From Lycorma delicatula (lineage: Eukaryota; Arthropoda; Insecta; Hemiptera; Fulgoridae), in the NCBI RefSeq assembly GCF_047948215.1, contig NC_134455.1:307786147-307850146 (forward strand): DNA of 64,000 nucleotides. Direction: 5' to 3'. The notes below the pieces were generated by a model. It was not told the DNA's origin, did no database searches, and was given only the letters and a program-made list of their open reading frames with translations. The translations under genes were made by a program, and so were the position numbers. Shown one piece after another: positions 24,701 to 34,914 of the stretch. How positions within the stretch are numbered: position 1 is the stretch's first letter; every line of letters begins with the position of its first letter.

Positions 24701-26080
24701 TATGTACATATGTGTTTGTTCCACCTTAGCATCTCAACGGCTGAACCGATTTAGATGTATGATCCCGCGTTGGAATCCTTACGTTGCTGGATGTGTCATA
24801 GGCTATATATATATATATATATATATACGTTTAAATAAATTTAAAAAATTTTGATAATAAAATTATACTATACAAATACTGTATACAAAACTGTCACCCG
24901 CACTTTAACTAACCTATTTTAAAGAGCAATGTTTGTCAGCAATGTTTTTTTTTTTTGGCACTTGTACTTTTTAATATTTATCTCTTTGTTTTATAAAATT
25001 ATTTTAATAATCTTTATTCTGCCAATAGGAAACTGTATGCCATCATAGTATACAACCATCTCTAAATCGATAACAATTAAAAAGTATTTATTAATATAAT
25101 AATTAAATTCACATAATAATTAATATTTTTCTACTATAGTCATAAATATTACAAAATAAATTTATCAAATAAATTTCCGTTCTTATTTTTATTTTACTAA
25201 GATTTTCGTGTTTATATTTCTAATTCGAAGGCAATAAAGAAATTAAATGATCTTTGAACGATAATTTACATTTATCTACTAGCCAAAATCAATTTGTAAA
25301 ATAAATAAAGCAATTGGTTTTTTAAAGAAAGAAAAAGTTGCTATATTTATTTATACGCAGATATTTTTTAAGATTATTTAATTAGATTATAAAATTATCA
25401 ATATACATAAATATTTCTGTATGTAATAATTAACACAAGAGTATTATCACAAAAATGTTTTTTTTTTATTAATTTAAAATGTTGTTGTCATGAAACGTAA
25501 TTATTTTAAGTATGAATTTTATTGTAATTATGTTGCAGGCAAAAACGTACATTTTAGATTAATAAAAATGTAAATGATAATAATAATACGTTTCATTACT
25601 CTTGAGTTAATAAATATAGAAATATTAATTTCTAAATAAATATTTATGTGAATAAATATTTCTATATTTATTTATATTGATAATTTAACAATATTTAATA
25701 ACCTTAAAAAATATTTGTTGTATAAATAAATATTGCTAGTAATTGATTATTTATAGAAATTGTTTTTTATAGAAAAAATAAATTCTCATTTAAAGACATC
25801 TGTAATTTCTTTAACTGTAATCTTTAATTTTATTGTAATCTATATCTATAAAAATATACAACATTCAGCTGTTTTAAGTTGCGTGAGGTTGTGTTTACCT
25901 AGTGCTCACCTAACCGATGTGCTGACCTGCCGTGCCGGACATACAGCTGGCGGGTGGGGAGACGAGCTAGAGTAAAGGACACTCCTCTGGTTCGAGTCAA
26001 ACTTGATTGTAGATCCGTTCCAGAGGAGTAGGTGGAAAAATATGTATAAAAAAAAAGTGCTCCTGGATATATATATTAAA
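21741..26080. other. intron sequence, AT-rich
   Basis: Part of the 15.4-kb intron of the glycine-rich gene. It contains a short CG/GC-alternating tract at about 22282-22298 and a fragment at 24690-24800 with aaccgatttagatgtatgat typical of degraded insect transposons. A (TA)n tract follows at about 24806-24828, and a GC-richer unidentified patch lies at about 25870-26030 with a 9-bp inverted pair (ctcctctgg / ccagaggag). No convincing exon was found. Confidence 0.5.
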
Positions 26081-26370
26081 CCCACCGGGTTGGTCCAATG
26101 GTGAACTTGTCATCGCAAATCTGCTGATTTCGAAGTCGAGATTTCTAAGGTTCAAATCCTAATAAAGGAAATTATTTTTATTCGAAATTGAATACAAGAT
26201 CATGGATACCGGTGTTCTTTAGTGGTTGGGTTTTAATTAACCACACATCTCAGGAATGGTCACCTGAGACTGTATAAAAATACAGTTCACTGTACATTCA
26301 TGTATATCATCCTCATTCATCCTCTGAAGCAATACTTTACGGTGGTTCCGGAGGCTAAAAAGAGAGAGAG
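26081..26370 (+). mobile_element. SINE family A (copy 4), near full length
   Basis: Head cccaccgggttggtccaatg, B box GGTTCAAATCC, body gatcatggataccggtgttc and aattaaccacacatctcagg. The tail tcatcctctgaagcaatact runs on to ggtggttccggaggctaaaa and gagagagag. Confidence 0.92.
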
Positions 26371-26499
26371 CGTGCTACTCGATAATTTTTATTTCTCTGA
26401 GTTAATAGACAGAGTACATTATTTGTGGATAATTATGTAGAAAAGTTTATAAAGACATTGTAATGTAAATGTTATTTTTTTTATTAAACGCTAAGACTA

Positions 26500-27020
26500 T
26501 TTTGTTTAGTTCATCGGATTAGCTCGTAACCTACACTGGGAAGCGTAAATATGGATCAGTTTTTAGTTGTTCCAAATGATTAAACTACGATTAGTGGATC
26601 TTGTTTGTTATCTAATAGAAAGTGTGGATCTTGATCCCTTCGGACAGCGATCCTAGAAAATTATTCCATCGTAAGCTAATTAGAGACAATGAGACAAATT
26701 AGTCAGTGACTAATTTGGATGTCCCAGATAGCGAGGCTACCGCTGATAACATTGATTTTTAGTCAACTTTTCTACTACGGCAAACCATGCTACGCTGCGT
26801 ACGTCGAGAGCGTCACGGACTGTTAATGATGTCACCAATGATTTGCCTTTGTCAAATAGGCATGAGAACCTGCCGATGAATAACGCTAACGTTGAGAAAT
26901 CCCAGAATCACCGCTGATTATTCTCTTAGCATTAATGATGTATTGTGTCTCTACGATCTGATAGAATCGGTCATAAAAATATGTAAAGTTTATTGATGCC
27001 AAACAACTCCGTGTAATGTG
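26500..27020. other. GC-richer sequence, probably LINE 5' debris
   Basis: Composition is distinct from the flanks and the segment precedes the RNase H fossil. Frames are short and interrupted, and no domain was recognised. Confidence 0.3.
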
Positions 27021-27024
27021 ACGT

Positions 27025-27121
27025 TGACATATTTAAATATGTCAATATTTAAATATTGACATATTTAAACTTTTAAATATGTCAATATTTAAAAGTTTAA
27101 TGAACTTTTAAATATTGACAT
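27025..27121. repeat. cluster of nested AT palindromes
   Basis: A 20-bp perfect palindrome (27025-27044, tgacatatttaaatatgtca) overlaps a 24-bp perfect palindrome (27039-27062). It is followed by a 19-bp inverted repeat (27079-27097 and 27103-27121) with a 5-nt loop. All share the core gtcaatatttaaa. Confidence 0.95.
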
Positions 27122-27269
27122 ACCTTCTACTTTCTCAGCCTACCCCCCTGTACATATTCTCCGTGGAAACTCAATACCATAAATTCTAATTACGACTTCA
27201 CGATATATAATAAAAAATTAACAACTCCTCATGATTTTCAGTAGCTGTTTTACCATTTTCTATCCAAGA

Positions 27270-27425
27270 CAAACCCAGACACAGTAGTATACACAGATGA
27301 GTCGGAGCAAAATGATACCTTTGGATGCGTTTTTGTTTTAAATGACAGAAGATACGTGTTTGATCTACTTGACATTACAAGTGTCTATAATGCTGAACTG
27401 TACGACATCAATATGGCTTTGAGGT
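27270..27425 (+). pseudogene. LINE RNase H domain, N-terminal half
   Basis: The reading contains VVYTDESEQNDTFGCVFVLN and then FDLLDITSVYNAELYDINMA. RNase H of Jockey/I-type LINEs normally reads YTDGSK at the first catalytic Asp and NAELYAI at the catalytic Glu. Here Asp and Glu are retained, but the Gly after Asp has become Glu. The domain degrades the RNA strand after reverse transcription. It stops abruptly at 27425, where R1-like RT sequence begins, and resumes at 29226. No RT belonging to this copy is found upstream. Confidence 0.8.
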
Positions 27426-27429
27426 CGGT

Positions 27430-29220
27430 AGTTATCAACCCATCAGCTTCTGATGGGTCGATACCGGGGTGCCGATAATCGTAAGTAGCTTGAAAGGTTG
27501 GTTGTGGAACGGCTCTGGGAAAGCATTGAGGTGAACTGTTTTCCAAACCGAGGCCAGTATGGCTTCACGAAAGGGGTTGGCACCGAGGATTGCATCTTAA
27601 ATGCTCTTCCCAAGGTGGAAAACGCCGACGGTAAATATATTTTGGCCATTTTTATTATCATAGAGGCAGCATTTCTTTGTGTTGGAGTTCTGTCCTCTGT
27701 AAGTTGGAACTCCGCAATGTTTCCGTAGCCCTGCAGGCCATGGTAAGTGACTATTTGTATAACCGTACGGCTCTGTTTAAGGATGCGTACCTAGTTGTGG
27801 AAAAATCGGTTACCAGGAGAAGCCCGCAGGGTTCTGTCCTCGGTCCCCTGCTGTGAAAACTGGTATTCAACGGATTTCTGGGGTTGACATTTCCAGAAGG
27901 GGTCACGGCCCAGGCTTTCGCCAATGACTGTCTCCTGTTAGATCGTGGTAATTCACGACCTCAACTAGAAGACCGGGCTCAGGCGGCCTTGCAAACCGCA
28001 GAGGGCTGGATAGACATTCAAACTTTAAAGATTTCTGTGCCCAAGACGAAGTTTATGCTTCTCACGGGTGCAGACAAATCATCGTACAGTCGTAACCCCC
28101 ATATTAAATATTTAAGGCTGTGTAATCAGCCGAGTTAGAGTTCATAAGTGCCTAGGTGTTTTGTTTGATGAAAATTTGCTGTATAGTAACCACATTAGGC
28201 AAGTAGCTGCGGACGCCGTCTCAATGATGCACAAACTTTGGAAGACTGCTCGGAAAGACTATGGATTGTCGGGTCGTCAAATGTACATGGTGTACCGAGA
28301 TTTCTTCGAAAGCATGACCTCATACGCGGCGTCCGTTTGGGCACATAGGTTGGATATGAATAGAGAGCACTTGTTCAAAATTTAAGGAGTGCCCAGCGCA
28401 GAGCACTGGTGAGCAATTGTATGCACTGGTGTTTTTAAAACAACTTCCTACGAGGCAACCACTATATTGGAAAAGATTCTCCCAACCGATTTAGTAGTGA
28501 AAGTTGGGACAGCCATGAGGAGATTGCAAAGAGGTCGGGAGGCCGAGGTATTTAGGATGCGATTTCGAGCCGGGCCAGTATCGGAGGGGAACGGTGATCA
28601 CAATGCACCGGATCCAAGTTTCGTTCAGTTGCCCATCTCCCGCCTGCGGAAGATGCTGCAGAGCCTCTCGATGAAAGCATGGCAGCTGGAATGAGACACC
28701 ACGACTAAGGGAAAATCCTTGTATAATTTTGAATGGTATTCCTCGAGCTCGTTTTTAAGGGCAACGCGTACTGGGTGCTCACGAACCACGCTAATTTGAA
28801 CCAATATCTGTTTCAGCTCCGCCTGGCAACTGATGAGCTGTGCGTCTGCGGGGAGGTCCAGTCAAATGAACACCTGATGTTTGACTGCCCTGCTCTCGGG
28901 GAGGGCCAGAGACCGGGCCACACTGGAACTTAGAGGTCAAGGGGAAAATTTGCCACTCACAAGCGGCGAATCAATGCGGCTTTCGCCGCATTGATTCGCC
29001 GCTGTAATATATGCAATATATGACAAGTGAGCGGTTGGAGCAAGTAAGCCGGTGGTGTATAGCACAGCTCTTAGTCCGCTCACGCTGTTAGGTAAGCTCT
29101 AGGAGCTATGTAAGGATACTGGTCGCTAAACTGTTCGAGGCTCAGTTGCCGTTTGTGGCACAGACATTCGGTCTTATGCTTTAGGGCGACCGATTGGGGT
29201 GGCGGCGGGAGAAATGCCAA
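27430..29220 (+). pseudogene. R1-like LINE reverse transcriptase and C-terminal zinc finger, nested insertion
   Basis: The sequence starts inside the RT (degraded SYQPIS, then ERLVVERLWESIEVN and QYGFTKGVGTEDCI) and runs through the fingers, palm and thumb in three frames. It ends in a Cys-His finger reading CVCGEVQSNEHLMFDCP at about 28838-28890. The RT copies element RNA at the target site. Catalytic residues are lost: the palm motif F-x-D-I-E-G-A-F-D reads FIIIEAAFLC, and the FADD box reads FAND. The SPQGSVLGPLL motif is followed by a TGA in place of a Trp codon (about 27854). The 5' end is truncated, as is usual for LINEs. There is a 3' untranslated region to about 29220 with no poly(A), also usual for R1. 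It may be from the same clade as the gag island at 5-7 kb. Confidence 0.85.
28962..29003. repeat. perfect 19-bp inverted repeat, 4-nt loop
   Basis: Arms agcggcgaatcaatgcggc (28962-28980) and its exact reverse complement (28985-29003), with loop tttc, inside the R1-like fossil just after the zinc-finger region. Confidence 0.97.
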
Positions 29221-29225
29221 GCAAA

Positions 29226-29930
29226 CCAATGACTTTTTTTATATCATTTAGTCAAAACGTTGTCACATCCTTATCTGTAGTAATTCCTCTAGTGCATTCC
29301 AAACTTTAAAAGGCTTGTTTCTAGACAACCTATCGTCACCGAAATTCATAATACAATCGCTGAGTTAAATCATCACAACCACAAGTAAATCTCTGCTGGA
29401 TCTCTAGCCATCTGGGTATCCTGGGTAACGAACGTGCGTATTCCGCTGTTAAAGATTCATGTGCCAGCCGTCTTTCACAACTCGAGTTACTACTACAGAT
29501 TTTATTAATTCCATTAAACAAACTCTTCAAAGAAGATGGCAAGGTAACTGGACTGCTACAGTGAATAATAAACTCCGGCACATCAAAGATACGGTGTTAC
29601 CATGGGACTCTTCATGTAGAAAAATTCGCCGAGAGAAAGTAATCCTGAGCCAGTTATGATTAGGACATACCAGAGCTACTCACAGACACCTGATGTCAGC
29701 GGAAAACCTACCACTGTGCGTAAGATGCGACTGCCGCTTGACTGTGCACTACATCCTTGTAGACTGCGTATGTTATGCGGTCTTACGTCCAAATTTAAAT
29801 TACCTTGTGACATGCATCACATCCAAGGAAACAGAATATACTAGGCAGATTATTGTTATTTCTAAGAAGAATTCATATACTTGGTATAATTTAATGTTAA
29901 GCAACCTAAATTTTGGTTTTATTTTGTAGT
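29226..29930 (+). pseudogene. LINE RNase H second half and C-terminal region
   Basis: It resumes as SKRCHILICSNSSSAFQTLK, where the family has a catalytic Asp in ICSDS (here Asn, so a key residue is lost). It continues with a degraded form of the IPSHLGILGNERAD region near 29400-29440. The C-terminal section reads QTLQRRWQGNWTATVNNKLR, then LGHTRATHRHLMSAE, with a Cys-His pattern LCVRCDCRLTVHYILVDC. The same C-terminus (LCTRCNCHMTVHHILIDC) is found on the - strand at 44018-44224. Several stops and frame changes make it inactive. Confidence 0.85.
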
Positions 29931-30379
29931 TCGAGTCGTATATTTTATTTTAACAAATACGTTTCTTTTATTATTGTAGTCTTAATCCTATTGTTATATT
30001 AGTTTTTATTTTATTAATATTTTAATATCCGAGGGGGCCTATTGTTACTTGTTTTGACTTAGGCGATGATTACCCGAAAGCAACTTTCGCCCAAAAAGAA
30101 AATATAAAAAAATTGCCGGAGGAGAAGCATGAGGGAAGAGGGTACTATCCACGAGAAATGTTGAATCTTATTACAACCTAGAGGCGGCTTAGTAGAAGGT
30201 GAAAATATTATAGGGGATCCGAAAAAAGGAAATCCTTGAATAGGCCTGCTTGCAGATTGAAACGGGTGCTAAAGTCTATTAAGAATGTGACATTTAAAAA
30301 TTAACTTGAGAATCTTTCCTCTTTGAATAGAGCCAGCTACTCGTTGTAGAAAGCCACGAGGAATTTTTAACGGCTGCCA

Positions 30380-31280
30380 CCCTTGTTCCCACCTCTAAAG
30401 GCGTCGGACTGGTCATGGGCTGGAAGCGACAGCCATAAGGCTGACCTATTTCCTACTCGCCTGCGTAAGGTCTTTCAGCCTCTCGACACCCTGGTACTGG
30501 TGAAGAGGAAATTCTTGACTTCTTAAATCAGCCTGATTCCAACGTGTCTTCCAATTAAGGCTTTCTTGTCAAGGGAAGTACTGCAAATGATTGGGAAGGA
30601 GCAAAACTTAAAGAAAGCTCTAGGCTCCGGCTTGATTACCAACAAAATGCTTATTATGCTTCCATTCAAGACCGTATGGCACAACTTTTCAATGGCATCC
30701 TTCATTCGGGTGCTGTCCATCAGAGTGGAAGGTATCGTAAATAGTAATGGTTACTAAGCTGGGTAAACCGTGTATTTTTGGGCCTGTGTCTTCATACAGG
30801 TCCAAAAATACACGGTTACCTATTACGTCTAAGGTATTATTTGATAGGCTTTTCCTTCGGAGATGGTGGCCTATTACAGAACAAGAACAAGTTACTCCTG
30901 ACTATCAGCTCGGGTTTTGCGGTAGTCATTCTACCATAGAATAGACACTCAGGATTGTTCATGTTTTCACCAATTGTTTGGAAGAAAAAAATATTGTTCG
31001 GCTGCCTTTCTGGTCCAGCAGACCTTCGGTAGGGTCTATCTGCCTGGTCTGCTTCATAAATTAAAAACGAGCCTACCTCAACTATTCTATTTGGTCCTAC
31101 ATAGCTACGGATGTTTTTTTCTCATATTAAGTATAATGAGGAGTTGTATGGATTCTTTGACACTGAATCGGGTGTTACTCAACGCTCAGTTTTTGGGCCT
31201 TCTCTCTATTCTCTCTTCACTGCGAACCTTCCAGCTCCGAATCGTACCACTCTTTCTTTATTTGCTTAAGTTAATCTCGT
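30380..31280 (+). pseudogene. second LINE reverse transcriptase fossil (Jockey-like)
   Basis: In alternating frames the + strand shows RT blocks in the correct order: LPITSKVLFDRLFLRRWWPI, TPDYQLGFCGSHSTIE, a degraded AFLVQQTFGRVYLPGLLHKL palm motif, and then GVTQRSVFGPSLYSLFTANL followed by PAPNRTTLSLFA. The last corresponds to the PQGSVLGPLLY motif leading into the FADD box. The copy stops at the FA of FADD, so the catalytic pair is gone. The palm Asp residues (normally D-x-x-x-A-F-D) are replaced. It follows the 3' end of the previous LINE and is a separate insertion. Inactive. Confidence 0.75.
30766..30817. repeat. 22-bp inverted repeat, 8-nt loop
   Basis: aaccgtgtatttttgg... (30766-30787) and ...ccaaaaatacacggtt (30796-30817) are inverted copies with one mismatch, inside the RT fossil. 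The right arm encodes part of the RT reading while the left arm does not. Confidence 0.95.
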
Positions 31281-31444
31281 TTTTCGATATATTTTATTAG
31301 TTATATTAACAGTCTTACAGTTTTATAATTAGAAAATATTTCTTTTCCCAAAACCGTTGATAAAAGTGTAATTAACTTTGTCTTGTAAGGAGCCCATAAG
31401 TACAAATTTAAATAGTTACAAAAAAAAATTGTCAGTGTTAGCTG

Positions 31445-31486
31445 TGATCACTGTAGTGTTACATTTATTTAACACTACAGTGATCA
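31445..31486. repeat. perfect 17-bp inverted repeat, 8-nt loop
   Basis: tgatcactgtagtgtta (31445-31461) and its exact reverse complement (31470-31486). Confidence 0.97.
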
Positions 31487-31489
31487 TTG

Positions 31490-33050
31490 TTCCTTTTTCT
31501 CTACCCAAACAAATCATAAGTTTTTCATAAGCCTAGTTTCATCTCCAGTAATTTATTGCCAGTTATTTCTAAAAACAAGTCAATAAATAAACACACATCA
31601 GTATGTATTATTTATTATTAATTATTAAGTTATAATTCAATAATTGAAGTAAATCACTGACTTACACTGCTAATGTACGTATAGATTGAAATAAAGCCAA
31701 AAAGTGTTGATTAGATATTACGTAAATTGAAAAGAAATTATAAGAATGTCAGTAGATGAATTATGATTTTTAATTTTAAAAAATTAAACTTGTATAAGTT
31801 AATTGTAATTAACATTGAGTAAAAATATATAATCACTTGTACTTATAAATAATTATAATTTAATTTGTGTACATATTGATTGTTATAAATGGGAGTTATG
31901 AAAAACAAAAGTATTGTAAAGGAATCTTCAGTATATAAAAGATATATGTAATATTAATTAAAAATTAATGTGATATAGCGATGAAAACAACATGACTAGT
32001 AGTAATTTCCCATGTGTTTTTTTTTTGATAGAAAGAATAACGATCAAGGTCCGAAATAGTTTCATTTCACTAAGAGTAAATTTATTAAACAATCTAATAT
32101 TTGTATACATTCTGTTTCTTGTCAATGATATATAGAAGAATATTTGAAACTTTTATAGACTTTTATAAACTTTTATAAAATTATTATTAGTAAAATTTTG
32201 TACAATATATATTTGTTTTTGTATACTCAAATATATGAATAACTTGAATATTCTAATTGCCATTGGTCAATGAAATTTTAATCTTAGAGTTTTATTTTTC
32301 TGACGATTGAAAGGCAGTGGAAAAATACGCGTCAAGTTTAGTAAGAAATGGGAAGGACAACTAACTGTTTAGCAATTACCTACAAAAATAGAGTAAATCA
32401 TAAAATACTTAATTTGTCATATTTAAAGATTTTTTAACTACTGCTTACAGTTTTTGCATTAATTTTTTAATGCTTATAATGTAGAGGTTATGGTATTTTA
32501 TAGTATTGCTTATAATATTTTTTTGTTATATTTAAGAACTGGATTATTTAATGGTAAAACCTACTAAAACTAATAAGTTTTAGCGTTGTCATTAACTACT
32601 AATGTCTAATTATACTACTTTATGTAATCAAGGTATCAAGGTAGTAGTAATATAATGCTTATTAGTGTTAAAATTTAACGCTATTTTGTGTTCAAATTAA
32701 GTAAATAAATGTGTTATTAAATTATGAAAAGATCAGGTAAATTTTAACCGCAAAACATCTAAAACTACACAATTTGAATTTCTATTTTACAGAAAAATCC
32801 ATGCAAATTATTCACAATATTTTATTTTCTACAACAATAACTAATATAACACAATTTTTGTTTTTAATTTTATTTTATTTATGCATACGTGTATTATTCA
32901 TCCTCGACCCGGCTTTGCCGGTGCTAAATGGTTACTTGCGTTTGCCCTCGCGTCAGGGGATGTGTACCGGTCAGGGCTCGCCCTTTTCGTTTAATCTCCT
33001 GTTTGATTAAAAGTTTTTAAAGTATTTTTAAGTTTTTTAAAGTTCATTTC
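31490..33050. other. intron sequence, AT-rich, with a GC island at its end
   Basis: Nothing recognised up to 32880. At 32890-33000 a GC-richer stretch (cgacccggctttgccggtgc and following) looks like part of a mobile element, but I cannot name it. Confidence 0.45.
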
Positions 33051-33660
33051 TCACTTTTTTCTGTTTTTGGTCAAGTAACGGGAAGCAGGTACAGAAATAC
33101 TAGATCATGGATACCGGTGTTTTTTGGTGGTTGGGGTTCAATTAACCACACATCTCAGGAATGGTCGAACTGAGAATGTACAAGACTACAATTCATTCAC
33201 ATTCATACATATCATCCTCATTCATCCTCTGAAGTATTATCTAAACGGTAGTTACCGGAGGCTAAACAGGAAAAAGATAGAAAAAAGGTACAGAAATTCG
33301 CGTCGCACATACAGTAAGAGTGGCAGTGACTTTGTTGGTTGAGCCACCCCGACGTACACATCTGCACCCCTTAAAAAATCCAATTTAAAAAAAAACATAA
33401 AGGTTTTTAGATATTTATCTGAAGAGTATTTGCAAGCGCAAATCTATTATTTCGTTTAGTATAGTTGGAAATAGGGAAAATTTTCAATTATTGTTCAAAA
33501 TGTTTTTATATTTCTTCATCCCTTAATGTTAAATTTCGAAAAAACTAGAAATTGGTTTTTAGATATTGACATGAAATTTACACATACCAAAAATCAATCT
33601 GATATCTTCATTTATTATCAATAAATTAAAAAAATAGCCGGTTTGAAAAAAATCAAATCC
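33050..33660 (-). repeat. dispersed repeat, family C (copy 2), split by a SINE
   Basis: Inverted and diverged relative to 15180-15600. Shared blocks include ggttgagccaccccgac (family: gtggctcaacc), tgcaccccttaaaaaatcc and gatatttatctgaagagtat. The SINE at 33099-33285 interrupts it. Confidence 0.75.
33099..33285 (+). mobile_element. SINE family A (copy 5), 5'-truncated, 12-bp target duplication
   Basis: The body actagatcatggataccggt and the full tail (tcatcctctgaag... ccggaggctaaacaggaaaa) are present; the head is missing. Flanked by aggtacagaaat at 33087-33098 and 33286-33297. Confidence 0.95.
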
Positions 33661-33930
33661 ATTTAAACTCCGAATTTAAAAAAATCCTTTCTTAGTGTGC
33701 ACTTACGTCTAAGAGGAACGTACTTCATCAATTTATCTTCAATCGTTTTCGCTGGGCGTTAATGAATCAGACAGTCAGAACAAGTTGCTTTACCTATAAC
33801 GGTATATACAATTTTTTTTTCTCGAATCTTTTTTTTTTTCCCCTCTGCTTAATATCCAAAAAAATCGGGTGTGGCTTAGATTCGATTTTTTTTTTAATTT
33901 GAATAAAGGTTTTTTGTCAAAAACATTTAA

Positions 33931-34540
33931 AAAATAGGTCTCAGAACTGCATCTCTAATAAATTCCCAGAAAATTATTACAAATTAAGAAATTAGAGAAA
34001 AGCTGATTTGGGACATTAATGTTAGTAATTAAGTTATGTAAACGTATGTTGGGAAATGCTTGATTTTTAAGTTACAGCTAGGGAAATATTTTGCTCTGAT
34101 TTCTGCTTAAAGAGTAAAATGAAGCCATTTGGACTTAAAGAGACAAGTTAATTGTTTTCTATTTGTTGTTGTTTTTTTTTTTTTTTTTTTTTTTTTTTGT
34201 TAAATTGTTTTAATTAAATAGGTTTCAGAAATGCATTTCTAGTAAATTCCAAGAATTATAAAAAATTAGAGTAAAAATAAAACAGTTTTTTAGGTTTTCC
34301 GAGAATTAATTGTACTATATTTCCAATAAATAAATAAAAATATTTAACAAAATTTGTGAAGAATTTAATTATGAGAAAATTGATATAAATAAATCCGTAG
34401 AAAACAAATAAAACTTTCAGACGACTTCAATCAATATAAAACAGCCCAAAATTTTTTTAATAAACCTTTTTGCTCACATTAATGTCCCAGATTGAAAAGA
34501 TTTTAGATTTTTTTTAGCAGATTTGCGGCTTTTAGCTCGC
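33931..34540. repeat. repeat cluster related to the long-TIR element
   Basis: About 65 bp at 33931-33995 (aaaataggtctcagaactgc ...) recurs in direct orientation at 34216-34275. The unit resembles the inner part of the right inverted repeat of the 9.6-11.1 kb element (near 10890-10945). At 34081-34106, gggaaatattttgctctgat matches the left arm at about 9630-9655. gggacattaatg and its inverse appear at about 34012 and 34480. A run of about 33 T lies at 34165-34198. This is probably a decayed relative of that element. Confidence 0.6.
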
Positions 34541-34757
34541 AAAGTATTTGTGACAGTTCTGAATCACTTGACTATATTATTAACGTTAAGTTATTGCCAA
34601 TTTTAATTTATTTATTCAAATTCATCAAGCAAATCAAAATATTATGTACTTAAATATTTTTACACAATTTCTTGTAACATAGTCCCAAGAGATTTACGTT
34701 GAAGTAGTAAATATGATAATAAAAAATTTTAATTTATTTTAAAAATATACTATATGA

Positions 34758-34914
34758 TTTTTTTTTTACCTTTGGATCCACCATTAGACATTCTTCAGAG
34801 TATGAGATGAGTGATTTGTAGCGTGTGTGAAAATGCCATGCCTGACCGGAATTCGAACCTAGGACCTCCGAATGAAAGGCCGAGACGCTACTACTCGCGC
34901 CACGGAGGCCGGCA
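34758..34914 (-). mobile_element. SINE family B (copy 3)
   Basis: On the - strand the head reads ggcctccgtggcgcgagtag, with the B box GGTTCGAATTCC in the following sequence. The tail reads ctcatactctgaagaatgtc followed by taatggtggatccaaaggta. A poly(A)-like end (T run on + strand) lies at 34760-34768. Confidence 0.88.

Larger units (their letters stand above)
27220..30110 (+). mobile_element. Jockey/I-like LINE 3' part, split by a nested R1-like insertion
   Basis: The first half of an RNase H domain (27270-27425) and the second half with C-terminal region (29226-29930) are collinear and join in sense around the nested element at 27430-29220. The 3' end near 30062-30110 carries ggcgatgattacccgaaagc and tttcgcccaaaaagaaaa. 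This matches the 3' end of the - strand copy at 43750-43800. Confidence 0.75.
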
